Source of the DNA: JBLMXQ01 sp050257855
GTDB taxonomy: Bacteria > Acidobacteriota > Vicinamibacteria > Vicinamibacterales > CAVVIG01
Length of the DNA: 64,000 nt
Assembly: GCA_050257855.1 (NCBI GenBank)
Contig: JBLMXQ010000018.1
Coordinates: 30,763-94,762 of the forward strand
Direction of reading: 5' to 3'
Positions 42,341 through 50,708 of this stretch are shown here, one piece after another; the first letter of the stretch is position 1; each line of letters starts with the position of its first letter. The notes below the pieces were generated by a model. The model saw only the letters and a program-made list of their open reading frames with translations. It was not told where the DNA came from and did no database searches. The position numbers were made by a program, and so were the translations under genes.

Positions 42341-43513
42341 ATGACTGCCACAGCCCAGCTTCCGAATCCGGTGTTCCCGAGGAGACCGGAGCTGCTGACG
42401 GCGGAACACTGGCCCGGCGACGGCGAACGCCACTGGACCGCCGGCCAGATCTATAGAGCGATGCACGGCTGGGCGATCCCGTACCTCAAGTCGCGCCTGC
42501 TGCCTGGCGACTTCCATCCGCTGATCGCGTATCTGTTCACCGAGTTCCGCTGCAACCTCGACTGCAACTACTGCTGGTCGTACGACAACCGCGCGCAAGG
42601 CATGACGGAGGAGGTGGCGCGCGAATCGATCGACTGGCTGCGGACGACCACCTGCCGCGTCCTCGCGCTGATGGGCGGCGAGGTCCTGCTGCGGCCGCAG
42701 TTCGCGCACAAGGTCGTGGACTACGCGGCGCAGAACGGCTTCTTCGTCTATGTGCCGACGAACGGGCGGCTGATGAAGCCCGGCGTCATCGACCGGCTGG
42801 CGGACGCCGGGGTCGCCACGTTCAACCTCGCAGTCGACGCCGTCGACGAGCGACCCGGCCTGCCGAAGGCGCTCAATCCCATCCGCCCGTACTTCGACTA
42901 CCTGGTTCGCAGGCAGTACCGCTACGGATACACGGTCTTCCTGAACATCAACATCTGCCGCAACAACCTCGACGACGTGCGGGAACTGACCGAGATCGCG
43001 CACGCGCACCGGATTTCGACCGACTATCACATCAACGAGCCGCCGCTGCACGAGCAGGCGGGCTTCGGGCACCTGAACGACAACCCGACCTACATCCGGC
43101 CCGACGACTACGCCCGCGTCGATGCCCTCGTCGACTGGCTCGTCGATCGCCAGCGGTCGGGGTACTCGATGGCGAATTCCGCGGCACGGCTCGCGCAGAT
43201 GAAGGAGTTCATGCGCGGCGGCCACGCCGAACCGTGGAACTGCCGCGCCGGGCTCAACACGCTGATCATCAGGACCGACGGCACGCTGGCGCCGTGCTTC
43301 CCGACCTACAACGCAAACGACGACTGGGGCCGCGTCGGGGCGCCGCATTTCGAGAGGGGCCAGCTCGGCACGATGAAAGCGTCGTGCGAGCTACACTGCT
43401 TCTCGACGCTCAACCACATCGTCGGCTACTGCTACAACGACCGGCGCGTCATCGAGCTGCTGCTGAAGCAGGCGCGGCACGGGTTTCAGGGCATTCGCGG
43501 CAACGTCGAGTGA
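42341..43513 (+). CDS. Radical SAM/SPASM-like protein
   Basis: 390-residue radical S-adenosylmethionine protein. Seen: the 4Fe-4S motif CNLDCNYC at Cys71, Cys75 and Cys78; MGGEVLLRPQF (GGE SAM loop) and VYVPTNGRLM; and a C-terminal Cys set, NCRAG, LAPCFPTY, ASCELHC and GYC, like SPASM auxiliary-cluster domains. SPASM proteins modify peptides or small molecules by hydrogen abstraction. It is the first gene of a three-gene operon (six bases to the next), so its job is probably tied to the CoA-dehydratase-like proteins. No peptide precursor gene was detected nearby. Start ATG at 42341; longer frames have no support. Confidence 0.88.
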   Translation: MTATAQLPNPVFPRRPELLTAEHWPGDGERHWTAGQIYRAMHGWAIPYLKSRLLPGDFHPLIAYLFTEFRCNLDCNYCWSYDNRAQGMTEEVARESIDWLRTTTCRVLALMGGEVLLRPQFAHKVVDYAAQNGFFVYVPTNGRLMKPGVIDRLADAGVATFNLAVDAVDERPGLPKALNPIRPYFDYLVRRQYRYGYTVFLNINICRNNLDDVRELTEIAHAHRISTDYHINEPPLHEQAGFGHLNDNPTYIRPDDYARVDALVDWLVDRQRSGYSMANSAARLAQMKEFMRGGHAEPWNCRAGLNTLIIRTDGTLAPCFPTYNANDDWGRVGAPHFERGQLGTMKASCELHCFSTLNHIVGYCYNDRRVIELLLKQARHGFQGIRGNVE

Positions 43514-43519
43514 CCGGTC

Positions 43520-45289
43520 ATGACTTCCGACCGGGAAGGCGAGATCCGGCGGCGCGTCGCTGCTGAGCGCGCGCGGCTCGAGGCGGCGGCCGGCCTCGAA
43601 CCGGCCGCGCCCCGCCATTTCCGCCGCCCCGCGGAGCGTCCCTTCACCCGCGACGAGCGCGACCGGGTGACCATCCTGTTCGGCGGCCTGACCTGGAAGC
43701 ACGAGGAGCTGCTGCGCGCGATCTTCGAAGCCGCCGGCTACCGCTGCGACGTGCTGCCCGCGCCCGACGCGGCCGCCTGCCAGATCGGCCGCGAGCACGG
43801 CAACGTCGGACAGTGCAACCCGACGTACTTCACGGTCGGCGCGCTCATCCAGTACCTCCGCCGCCTCGAGTCGTCGGGGCTGTCGCGCCAGGAGATCTGC
43901 GATCGCTTCGTGTTCTTCACGGCCGGCACCTGCGGACCGTGCCGGTTCGGCATGTACGAAGCCGAGTACCGGCTCGCGCTGCAGAACGCCGGCTTCCGGG
44001 GGTTCCGCGTGCTGCTGTTCCAGCAGGATGCGGGCGTGAAGGCGACGACCGGAGAGCCCGGGTTGAAGTTCACGGTCGACTTCGGGATGGGCGCGTTGAA
44101 CGCGTTCACGCTCGGCGACGTCCTCCACCAGGTCGTGTACTGCATCCGTCCGTACGAGAAGACGCCCGGCCGGACCGACGATGCGATGCGCGAAGCCGTC
44201 GCGGGGCTCGCCGGCGTTCTGAGGAACCGCCCGAGCTACGAGATCCTCGATGCGGCGCCCCGGTGGCTCGCGCCGGTCCTTCCGCGAAGCGGAGCGTGGC
44301 ACGACGTGCCGACCACGCTGGGAAAGATCCGTGAGCACCTGTTCGGCCGCGTGCTGTTCGACGCCATGGCCGGGGCCGCCGCGACGCTGGACGCGGTCGA
44401 AATCGACCGCCTGCGCGTGAAGCCGGTCGTCAAGATCACGGGCGAATTCTGGGCCCAGACCACGGAGAGCGCCGGCAATTTCCGGATGTTCGAGTTCCTC
44501 GAGGCCGAGGGCGCCGAAGTGCTCGTCGATCCGATCGGCTCGTGGGTGATGTACCTCCTCTTCCAGCAGCGCCTGATTGCCGACATGCGGCGCGGGCTCG
44601 ATCTGCCGATCGAGGTCGGCGGCCGAATGCTCCGCGCGCGTCTCGGGAGCGAGCTCCGTTACTGGCGCCGGCGGCTGCTGTTCGCGGCCGGCGAGTCGTT
44701 CTGGGCGTGGCAGTACCACCGGATTGCCGACGCGCTCGGCGGCCGCGTGCACCGGCTGCCGGATCAGGCGGAGCTGGCGCGGCTGGCCGCGCCGTTCTAC
44801 AACCCGCTTGCGCGCGGCGGCGAGGGGCATCTGGAAGTCGCAAAGACCGTGTACCACACGGTCCATCGACACTGCCACATGGTGCTCAGCCTGAAGCCGT
44901 TCGGCTGCCTGCCGTCCACGCAGTCCGACGGCGCGCAGTCCGCGGTCGTCAGCCGGTTCAAGGACCTCATCTTCCTTCCGATCGAAACGGCCGGCGACGG
45001 CGAGGTGCATGCACGGAGCCGCGTGCAGATGGCGCTCACCGACGCGAAAGCCCGCGCGCGCCGCGAGTTCGAGATCTCGCTGGCCGCGACCGGCAAGCGG
45101 CTCGAGGACGTTCGCGCCTACGTCGCCGGGCACCGCGAGCTCTCGCGGGCCCTCTATCGAGTGCCGCATTATCCGGGCGTGGTCGGCGGCGCCGCAAACT
45201 TCGTGCGCCACGTCAGCGACCTGATGGATCGCGAGCGCCACGCGGGCCGGGCGCTCGTCGGGCGAAAGCCGCTCGAGCAGCCGTCGTGA
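43520..45289 (+). CDS. 2-Hydroxyacyl-CoA dehydratase/double-cubane-like iron-sulfur protein
   Basis: 589-residue protein of the HgdB/DCCP superfamily (COG3581-like). Seen: VTILFGGLTWKHEELLRAIF (Rossmann-like start), GREHGNVGQCNPTYFTVG with Cys99 preceded by Cys87, AGTCGPCRFGMYEAEY with Cys138/Cys141, and LKPFGCLPSTQSDG with Cys463, the conserved positions used to hold iron-sulfur clusters. Family knowledge: such proteins receive electrons at very low potential from an ATP-driven activase and reduce CoA esters or small molecules. The exact substrate cannot be told. The next gene starts at 45286 (GTGA overlap), so the pair is translationally coupled. Confidence 0.85.
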   Translation: MTSDREGEIRRRVAAERARLEAAAGLEPAAPRHFRRPAERPFTRDERDRVTILFGGLTWKHEELLRAIFEAAGYRCDVLPAPDAAACQIGREHGNVGQCNPTYFTVGALIQYLRRLESSGLSRQEICDRFVFFTAGTCGPCRFGMYEAEYRLALQNAGFRGFRVLLFQQDAGVKATTGEPGLKFTVDFGMGALNAFTLGDVLHQVVYCIRPYEKTPGRTDDAMREAVAGLAGVLRNRPSYEILDAAPRWLAPVLPRSGAWHDVPTTLGKIREHLFGRVLFDAMAGAAATLDAVEIDRLRVKPVVKITGEFWAQTTESAGNFRMFEFLEAEGAEVLVDPIGSWVMYLLFQQRLIADMRRGLDLPIEVGGRMLRARLGSELRYWRRRLLFAAGESFWAWQYHRIADALGGRVHRLPDQAELARLAAPFYNPLARGGEGHLEVAKTVYHTVHRHCHMVLSLKPFGCLPSTQSDGAQSAVVSRFKDLIFLPIETAGDGEVHARSRVQMALTDAKARARREFEISLAATGKRLEDVRAYVAGHRELSRALYRVPHYPGVVGGAANFVRHVSDLMDRERHAGRALVGRKPLEQPS

Positions 45290-48200
45290 CTGCCAGCGCC
45301 GGCCGCTTCCTCGTCGGCATCGACATCGGGTCCACCACGATCAAGGCGGTCGCGATCGTGCCGGATCGCGCCGGAATCGTCTGGGAGGCGTACGAGCGGC
45401 ACGAGGCGCGGCAGCCGGAAAAGCTGCTCGTCTTCCTGCGCCGGCTCGAGGTCGAGGCAGGGATCGCTCCGTCGAACGCCCGCGTGTTCGTCACCGGATC
45501 GGGTGGAAGCTCGCTCGCGCCGCTCATCGGCGGCGCGTTCGTGCAGGAAGTGGTGGCCGTCTCGCTGGCTGTCGAAGCCCTGCACCCGGATGTCCAGTCG
45601 GTCGTGGAGCTCGGCGGCCAGGACGCCAAGATCGTCGTCTTCGCCGAAGGGGGCGAGCCGGGTGAGCGCAAGAAGATCGCGTCGATGAACGACAAGTGCG
45701 CCGGCGGGACCGGCGCGGTCATCGACAAGATCGCGGCGAAGCTGAACATCCCGCCCGGCGAGGTGGGCCGCCTGCGCTACGCGGGCGTCCGCGTGCACCC
45801 GGTCGCCGGCAAGTGCGGCGTGTTCGCCGAAACCGACATCAACAGCCTGCAGAAGCAGGGCGTCCCGATCGAGGAGCTGATGGCGTCGCTGTTCGACGCC
45901 ATCGTGCTGCAGAACCTCACGGTTCTCGCGCGCGGCAACACTCTGAGGCCGCGCGTGCTGCTGCTCGGCGGCCCGAACACGTTCGTGCGCGGCATGCGCG
46001 AAGCCTGGCAGGCGGCCATCCCGGCGACCTGGGCCGAGCGGAAGGTCGCGGTCCCGGACGCCGGCGTGGACGAGCTCGTCTCCGTGCCCGACCGCGCACA
46101 ATACTTCGCCGCGATCGGCGCCGCAGAGGCAGGACGCCGGGAGGACGCCGACGTGGGGCGGTATCGCGGCACGGCGGCGCTCGAGCGGTACCTGAAGGTC
46201 GATCGCGTGCGCGAGAAGGCTGCTTCCGGCATCCCCGGTCTCCGCGGATCCGACGGGGACTTCGCAGCGTTCGTGCGCCGCTACACGCCCGCGCGGTTCG
46301 AGCGGCCCGTGTTCCGCTCCGGCACGGCGGTGCGCGCGTTCCTCGGCGTCGACGGCGGCTCGACGTCGACGAAGGCGGTGCTGCTGTCCGAGGACGAGGG
46401 CGCCGTGCTCGCCAAGGCGTACCGGCTCTCGCGCGGCAATCCGATCCAGGAGACGATCGAGCTGCTCGGCGATCTCGACCGGCAGGTCGACGCGAGCGGG
46501 GGCCGACTCGAGGTGCTCGGCGCCGGCACGACCGGGTACGCCAAGGACATCCTGCGCGACGTGCTCGACGCCGACGTCGCCCTGGTCGAGACCGTCGCGC
46601 ACGCGCACGCGGCGCGGCGGGCGGTGGCCGATCCGCACGTCATCGTGGACGTCGGCGGCCAGGACATCAAGCTGATCGTCCTGAAGGACGGGCGCGTGAA
46701 GGACTTCCGGCTGAACACGCAGTGCTCGGCCGGCAACGGCTCGTTCCTGCAGTCGACGGCCGACGCGCTGGGGATCGATCTCGGGCGGTACGCCGAACGT
46801 GCGTTCGCCGCCGACCGCATGCCGGCGTTCGGCTACGGCTGCGCGGTGTTCCTGCAGGCCGACATCGTCAACGCGCAGCGCCAGGGATGGCAGCCGGACG
46901 AAATCCTCGCCGGCCTCGCCGCCGTGCTGCCGAAGAACATCTTCTATTACGTCGCCGCCGTCGCGAACCCGGCGCGGCTCGGGACCAGGTTCGTCCTGCA
47001 GGGCGGCACGCAGCACAACCTGGCGGTCGTCAAGGCCGAAGTCGACTTCATCCGGGCGGCGTTCCGGGGAAGCGGTATCGAGCCGGAGATCATCGTTCAC
47101 GAGCATCGGGGCGAATCGGGCGCGATCGGCGCGGCTCTCGAAGCGCGCCGGCTGGTCCAGGGGGGACGGCGGACGACGTTCGTGGGAACGGCGGCCGCGC
47201 GGGCGATTGCCTACCGCACGACCTGCGACGAGACCACGCGGTGCGAGTTCTGCAGGAACAGGTGCCTGCGAACATTCGTGGACGTGCGGCTCGCTGGAGG
47301 CCCAACTCGCGCGTCTGGCGCGGACGCCGAACCGGCCGCGGAGCGCCGGTTCGTGATCGCCACCTGTGAGAAGGGCGCCGCCCTCGACGCGTCCGGCATG
47401 CGCGGCATCGCGGCGGAGCTGCACCGGATCAAGACGGAGAACCCGAACCTGGTGGAGCTCGCGGCGCGCGAAGTCTGGAAACCGCAGCGCCCGCCGAAGG
47501 TCGCCGCCTCGGAGCGCCGCCGCGCGTGGACGCGAGCCTCGCGCGACCGGCGTGGCCGGAGCCTGGAGCGGGAGCGGCTGCGCGTCGGGATCCCGCGTGC
47601 CCTGAACCTTTACACCTACGCGCCGCTCTTCAGCGCGTACTTCGAGAGCCTGGGCGTCGCGCCCGCCAACATCGTCTACTCCGACTACACGAGCACGGAG
47701 CTGTATCGGCACGGCAGCGGGCGCGGCTCGATCGATCCGTGCTTTCCGTCGAAAGTGGCGCTCGCGCACGTGGACAACCTCGTCCGGGTCAAGCACGCGC
47801 GGAAGGCGCTCGACTGCATCTTCTTTCCGATGGTCGACGTGCTCGACTCGCCGCTCGCCGGGGTGCGGGCGAGCAACGCCTGCCCGACCGCGTCGGTGAC
47901 GCCCGAAGCCGTCAAGGCCGCCTTCACGAAGGAAACCGACATCTTCAGCGAGCAGGGCCTTGCGTACCTCGATCCGATCGTGGACCTGTCGGATCGGCGT
48001 CTGTTCGCGCGCCAGATGTTCCGCTGCTGGGAGCCGCTGCTCGGCATCACCGAGGCAGAGAGCTGGCGTGCGGCGGAGGCGGGGTACCGGGCGCTCGAGG
48101 CGTGCTGGTCGTCACTGCGCGCGCACGCCCGGACCGTCCTCGACGCGCTCGAGCGCGACGGCCGCATCGGCATCGTCGTGCTCGCGCGGCCGTACCATCA

Positions 48201-48765
48201 CGACCCCGGCATCAATCACGAGATCCTGGAGCACCTGCAGCGCCTCGGGTATCCGATTCTGTCACAGCACACGCTGCCGCACGACCCGGACCTGCTGGAT
48301 CGGCTCTTCGGCGACGAGGTCCGCGCCGGAGTGATCGCGCACCCCCTGGACATCTCGGACGTGTGGAAGAACACGTCGGCGGGGAGCACGAATCTGAAGA
48401 TCTGGGCGGCGAAGTTCGTGGCGCGCCACCCGAACCTCGTCGCGCTGGAGCTCTCGAGCTTCAAGTGCGGCCACGACGCGCCCGTCTATGCCGTGATCGA
48501 GCAGATCGTCGAGTGCTCCGGCACTCCGTTCTTCGCGTTCAAGGACATCGACGAGAACCGGCCGCTCGGGTCGATCAAGATCCGGATCGAGACGATCGAC
48601 TACTTCCTGCGCGGGTACCGCGAACAGTTCGTGCGCCGCCGGGCCCTGATGGCCGACGTCGAGCAGCGGGTGCGGGAGTACGAGCTGAGCCTGCGCACCC
48701 AAGCAGGGCTGATCGCGTCTGCCTCGGCCGCCGCCCCCGCGGACGATCCGGTTCTCGGGCTGTAG
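45286..48765 (+). CDS. Fused activase with two BcrAD/HgdC modules and a dehydratase-like C-terminus
   Basis: 1159-residue protein. Seen: first ASKHA-ATPase module at about 7-280 (RFLVGIDIGSTTIKAVA; cluster ligands Cys138 and Cys177 in DKCAGGTGA and AGKCGVFAE); a second complete module at about 320-590 (AFLGVDGGSTSTKAVLL; Cys in NTQCSAGNGS and FGYGCAVF); a Cys-rich segment (CDETTRCEFCRNRC); and a C-terminal DUF2229/HgdB-like part (RERLRVGIPRALNLYTY, DPCFPSKVALAHV, KCGHDAPVYAVIEQIV). In both modules the paired cysteines are 39 residues apart, as Cys127 and Cys166 in HgdC. Role: ATP-driven electron injection into the partner protein. Start GTG at 45286 overlaps the preceding stop. Confidence 0.88.
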   Translation: MTASAGRFLVGIDIGSTTIKAVAIVPDRAGIVWEAYERHEARQPEKLLVFLRRLEVEAGIAPSNARVFVTGSGGSSLAPLIGGAFVQEVVAVSLAVEALHPDVQSVVELGGQDAKIVVFAEGGEPGERKKIASMNDKCAGGTGAVIDKIAAKLNIPPGEVGRLRYAGVRVHPVAGKCGVFAETDINSLQKQGVPIEELMASLFDAIVLQNLTVLARGNTLRPRVLLLGGPNTFVRGMREAWQAAIPATWAERKVAVPDAGVDELVSVPDRAQYFAAIGAAEAGRREDADVGRYRGTAALERYLKVDRVREKAASGIPGLRGSDGDFAAFVRRYTPARFERPVFRSGTAVRAFLGVDGGSTSTKAVLLSEDEGAVLAKAYRLSRGNPIQETIELLGDLDRQVDASGGRLEVLGAGTTGYAKDILRDVLDADVALVETVAHAHAARRAVADPHVIVDVGGQDIKLIVLKDGRVKDFRLNTQCSAGNGSFLQSTADALGIDLGRYAERAFAADRMPAFGYGCAVFLQADIVNAQRQGWQPDEILAGLAAVLPKNIFYYVAAVANPARLGTRFVLQGGTQHNLAVVKAEVDFIRAAFRGSGIEPEIIVHEHRGESGAIGAALEARRLVQGGRRTTFVGTAAARAIAYRTTCDETTRCEFCRNRCLRTFVDVRLAGGPTRASGADAEPAAERRFVIATCEKGAALDASGMRGIAAELHRIKTENPNLVELAAREVWKPQRPPKVAASERRRAWTRASRDRRGRSLERERLRVGIPRALNLYTYAPLFSAYFESLGVAPANIVYSDYTSTELYRHGSGRGSIDPCFPSKVALAHVDNLVRVKHARKALDCIFFPMVDVLDSPLAGVRASNACPTASVTPEAVKAAFTKETDIFSEQGLAYLDPIVDLSDRRLFARQMFRCWEPLLGITEAESWRAAEAGYRALEACWSSLRAHARTVLDALERDGRIGIVVLARPYHHDPGINHEILEHLQRLGYPILSQHTLPHDPDLLDRLFGDEVRAGVIAHPLDISDVWKNTSAGSTNLKIWAAKFVARHPNLVALELSSFKCGHDAPVYAVIEQIVECSGTPFFAFKDIDENRPLGSIKIRIETIDYFLRGYREQFVRRRALMADVEQRVREYELSLRTQAGLIASASAAAPADDPVLGL

Positions 48766-48806
48766 CCCGTCAGCGCCCGTCAAGGACGCCCAAAGGTTTT
48801 GGTCGT

Positions 48807-48836
48807 TTGCCGTTCGGAGGCCCACTCTGCTATAAG
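48807..48836 (+). promoter_or_regulatory. Candidate sigma-70 promoter of the ParB-like gene
   Basis: -35 TTGCCG (48807-48812) and -10 TATAAG (48831-48836), spacer 18 bases; start site near 48843, leader about 52 bases with GAGG at 48884-48887. Confidence 0.45.
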
Positions 48837-48894
48837 CTGTTGCACCGCATTTCGCTGACGCCATCTCCCACACGCACACTCACGAGGATCTCAG

Positions 48895-50025
48895 GTGTCG
48901 GACATCGTCGAATCGGGTTCGGAACAGATCGTCTCGGACGACGAGGTGTCCGTCGAGGGGCCCTCATTCCAGGACGAGGCCGGCGCCGCGCGGGGAGAGC
49001 GGGAGGGGCTTCCCCGCAACTACCGCATGCGGGCCGATCGCCACTACGTCGAGCAGCTCGTGACACGGGCCGCGGGCCAGCCCGTGCGGATGCTGCCGAT
49101 CACCGACATCGAGCCGGGTGAGCCGTTCAGGGAGATCGATCTGCGCCCGCTGCTCGAATCGATTCGCACCCACGGCATCGTTCAGCCGCTCCTGGTTCGA
49201 CGGCAGGGCAGCCGATACGCGATCATCGCCGGGCGCCGGCGGCGTGCAGCGGCGCACCTGCTGCGGCTGTCGACGGTGCCGTGCCTGATTCACGACGTGG
49301 ACGAGGCGCAGGCCGACGCCCTCTCGGCCGCCGACAACCTGACGGTCAGCGTTGCGCCGCGTCCGGATCGCGCCGACGTGGCGGCCGGCGTCCGGCAGGT
49401 CGTCGCGCACCACCTGCACACGATCCGGATCTGCACCGATCTGGTTTCCGCGGGCATGCCGACGACGGCGCGGTCGGTTTTCGATCTGATCAAGGCGCAC
49501 AGCTGGCGGGCAGCGCGGCTGATCGACGCCCTCGATCTGATCACGAACGTGCCGCCGCCGCCCGGGCGCGATCGTCGCCTCTCGACCATCGTCGACGAAG
49601 TCGTCGACGGGTTCAGCGCCGAGAGCCGCCTGAACGACTTCGCCATCCGGGCGCAGATCGCCGACGAGACCTCGTCGAGCGGCCTGAACGATCGCGAGCT
49701 GCTGGCGGGCGTGTCGGCAGCGCTGCTGGCGATGCTGCCTGCCATCGAAGCCATGCCGCACGCGTCGATTCTCGTCAGGGTCGCAGCGTCGGATTCGGCG
49801 TCGGTTGTGATCGAGGTTTCGCAGTCGGCCGTTCCGGTGCCGATCGAGCTGTCTCATCGCTTCTTCGACGAGGACGCGGTTGCCCTGCGCCCCGGGGGAT
49901 GGTCCGCGGCGGCCGGCGCGCTCGCGGTCCGGGCTCTCGCGGATCGCTATCGCGGGTCGGCGAGGCTCGACGTCGCCGCGCACGTCGGAAGCTCTCTGCA
50001 CATCGAGCTGATCCGCCGATCCTGA
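48895..50025 (+). CDS. ParB-domain protein with kinase-ATPase-like C-terminus
   Basis: 376-residue protein. Seen: a ParB/Srx N-terminal domain about 65-150 (IDLRPLLESIRTHGIVQPLLVRR, AIIAGRRRRAAAHLLRL; the GxRRxxA CTP-binding motif is present), a helical stretch about 165-250 similar to a histidine-kinase dimerisation region, and a C-terminal section about 275-376 (ASILVRVAA, ELSHRFFDEDA, GWSAAAGALAVRALADRYRGSARLDVAAHVGSSLHIEL) with the order of HATPase_c boxes but lacking a clear N-box Asn and the G1 DxGxG. No helix-turn-helix of plasmid ParB is seen. Not next to parA, so not a chromosome partition gene. Regulatory function is inferred. GTG at 48895 follows GAGG. Confidence 0.72.
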   Translation: MSDIVESGSEQIVSDDEVSVEGPSFQDEAGAARGEREGLPRNYRMRADRHYVEQLVTRAAGQPVRMLPITDIEPGEPFREIDLRPLLESIRTHGIVQPLLVRRQGSRYAIIAGRRRRAAAHLLRLSTVPCLIHDVDEAQADALSAADNLTVSVAPRPDRADVAAGVRQVVAHHLHTIRICTDLVSAGMPTTARSVFDLIKAHSWRAARLIDALDLITNVPPPPGRDRRLSTIVDEVVDGFSAESRLNDFAIRAQIADETSSSGLNDRELLAGVSAALLAMLPAIEAMPHASILVRVAASDSASVVIEVSQSAVPVPIELSHRFFDEDAVALRPGGWSAAAGALAVRALADRYRGSARLDVAAHVGSSLHIELIRRS

Positions 50026-50171
50026 GCACACGAGCGTTGGCTTCCGCGCGAAGCTCATCCGCGACCGGCAGCTGGACATTCCCCGCGGCTGGATGCGAAA
50101 ATATCCGTTCCCGCAGACAACCGACAGCCGTGAATTTCACCGCCACCGAAGGTGGCGCCGGAGATGTCTTG

Positions 50172-50708
50172 ATGAGCCGACTGTCCCGACGTCAGTTCGT
50201 TGCCTCGCTCGCCGCCGCCGTTCCCGTGATCGCCGCGCCGCGCCGCCTGTTTGCGGCATCGGTCGAGCCGCGGGAGCTGCGATTCTTCAACCTGCACACC
50301 GACGAGCGGCTGGCCGTCGAGTACTTCAGCGGCGGCACCTACGTCCCCGACGCTCTGGCCACGGTCAACCACTTCCTGCGCGATTTCCGCACCGGCGACG
50401 TCCATGTCATCGACCCCGGCGTACTCGACCTGCTGCACGAGCTCGCGGGAATGACGGAAACGTCGCGGTCGTTCCAGGTGATCTCGGGCTACCGCTCTCC
50501 CAAGACGAACGCCATGCTCCGGCATCGCAGCGAAGGAGTCGCGGCCGGCAGCCTGCACATGAAGGGGCAGGCAATCGACATCCGCCTTGCCGACGTCCCG
50601 CTTGCCCGTCTGCACGCAGCGGCGCTCGCTGCCCGCCGCGGCGGCGTCGGATACTATCCGGCGTCGAATTTCGTCCACGTGGACACGGGACGCGTGCGGC
50701 GCTGGTGA
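50172..50708 (+). CDS. MepK/YcbK-like M15 peptidoglycan endopeptidase (DUF882)
   Basis: 178-residue exported zinc peptidase. Seen: Tat motif RRQFV at 6-10, signal ending LFAAS, then the DUF882 pattern: LRFFNLHTDERLAVEYFSGG, FQVISGYRSPKTN, GSLHMKGQAIDIRLADV (zinc His and Asp) and SNFVHVDTGRVRRW (second His and Asp). In E. coli MepK (YcbK) cleaves 3-3 cross-links made by L,D-transpeptidases, and its gene is next to ycbB (ldtD). Here it is also next to a YcbB-like gene, but convergent: the two tails overlap by 55 bases. ATG at 50172 is chosen because GGAG precedes it. Confidence 0.9.
   Translation: MSRLSRRQFVASLAAAVPVIAAPRRLFAASVEPRELRFFNLHTDERLAVEYFSGGTYVPDALATVNHFLRDFRTGDVHVIDPGVLDLLHELAGMTETSRSFQVISGYRSPKTNAMLRHRSEGVAAGSLHMKGQAIDIRLADVPLARLHAAALAARRGGVGYYPASNFVHVDTGRVRRW

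Noticed and set aside
44542..45285. Upstream extension of the activase gene frame
   Set aside because: It overlaps the dehydratase-like gene in another frame and is Arg/Ala-rich; the GTG at 45286 with GTGA overlap is the real start.
45169..47796. Minus-strand frame of 875 codons
   Set aside because: Shadow of the activase gene, whose strand has the BcrAD motifs and cysteine spacing.
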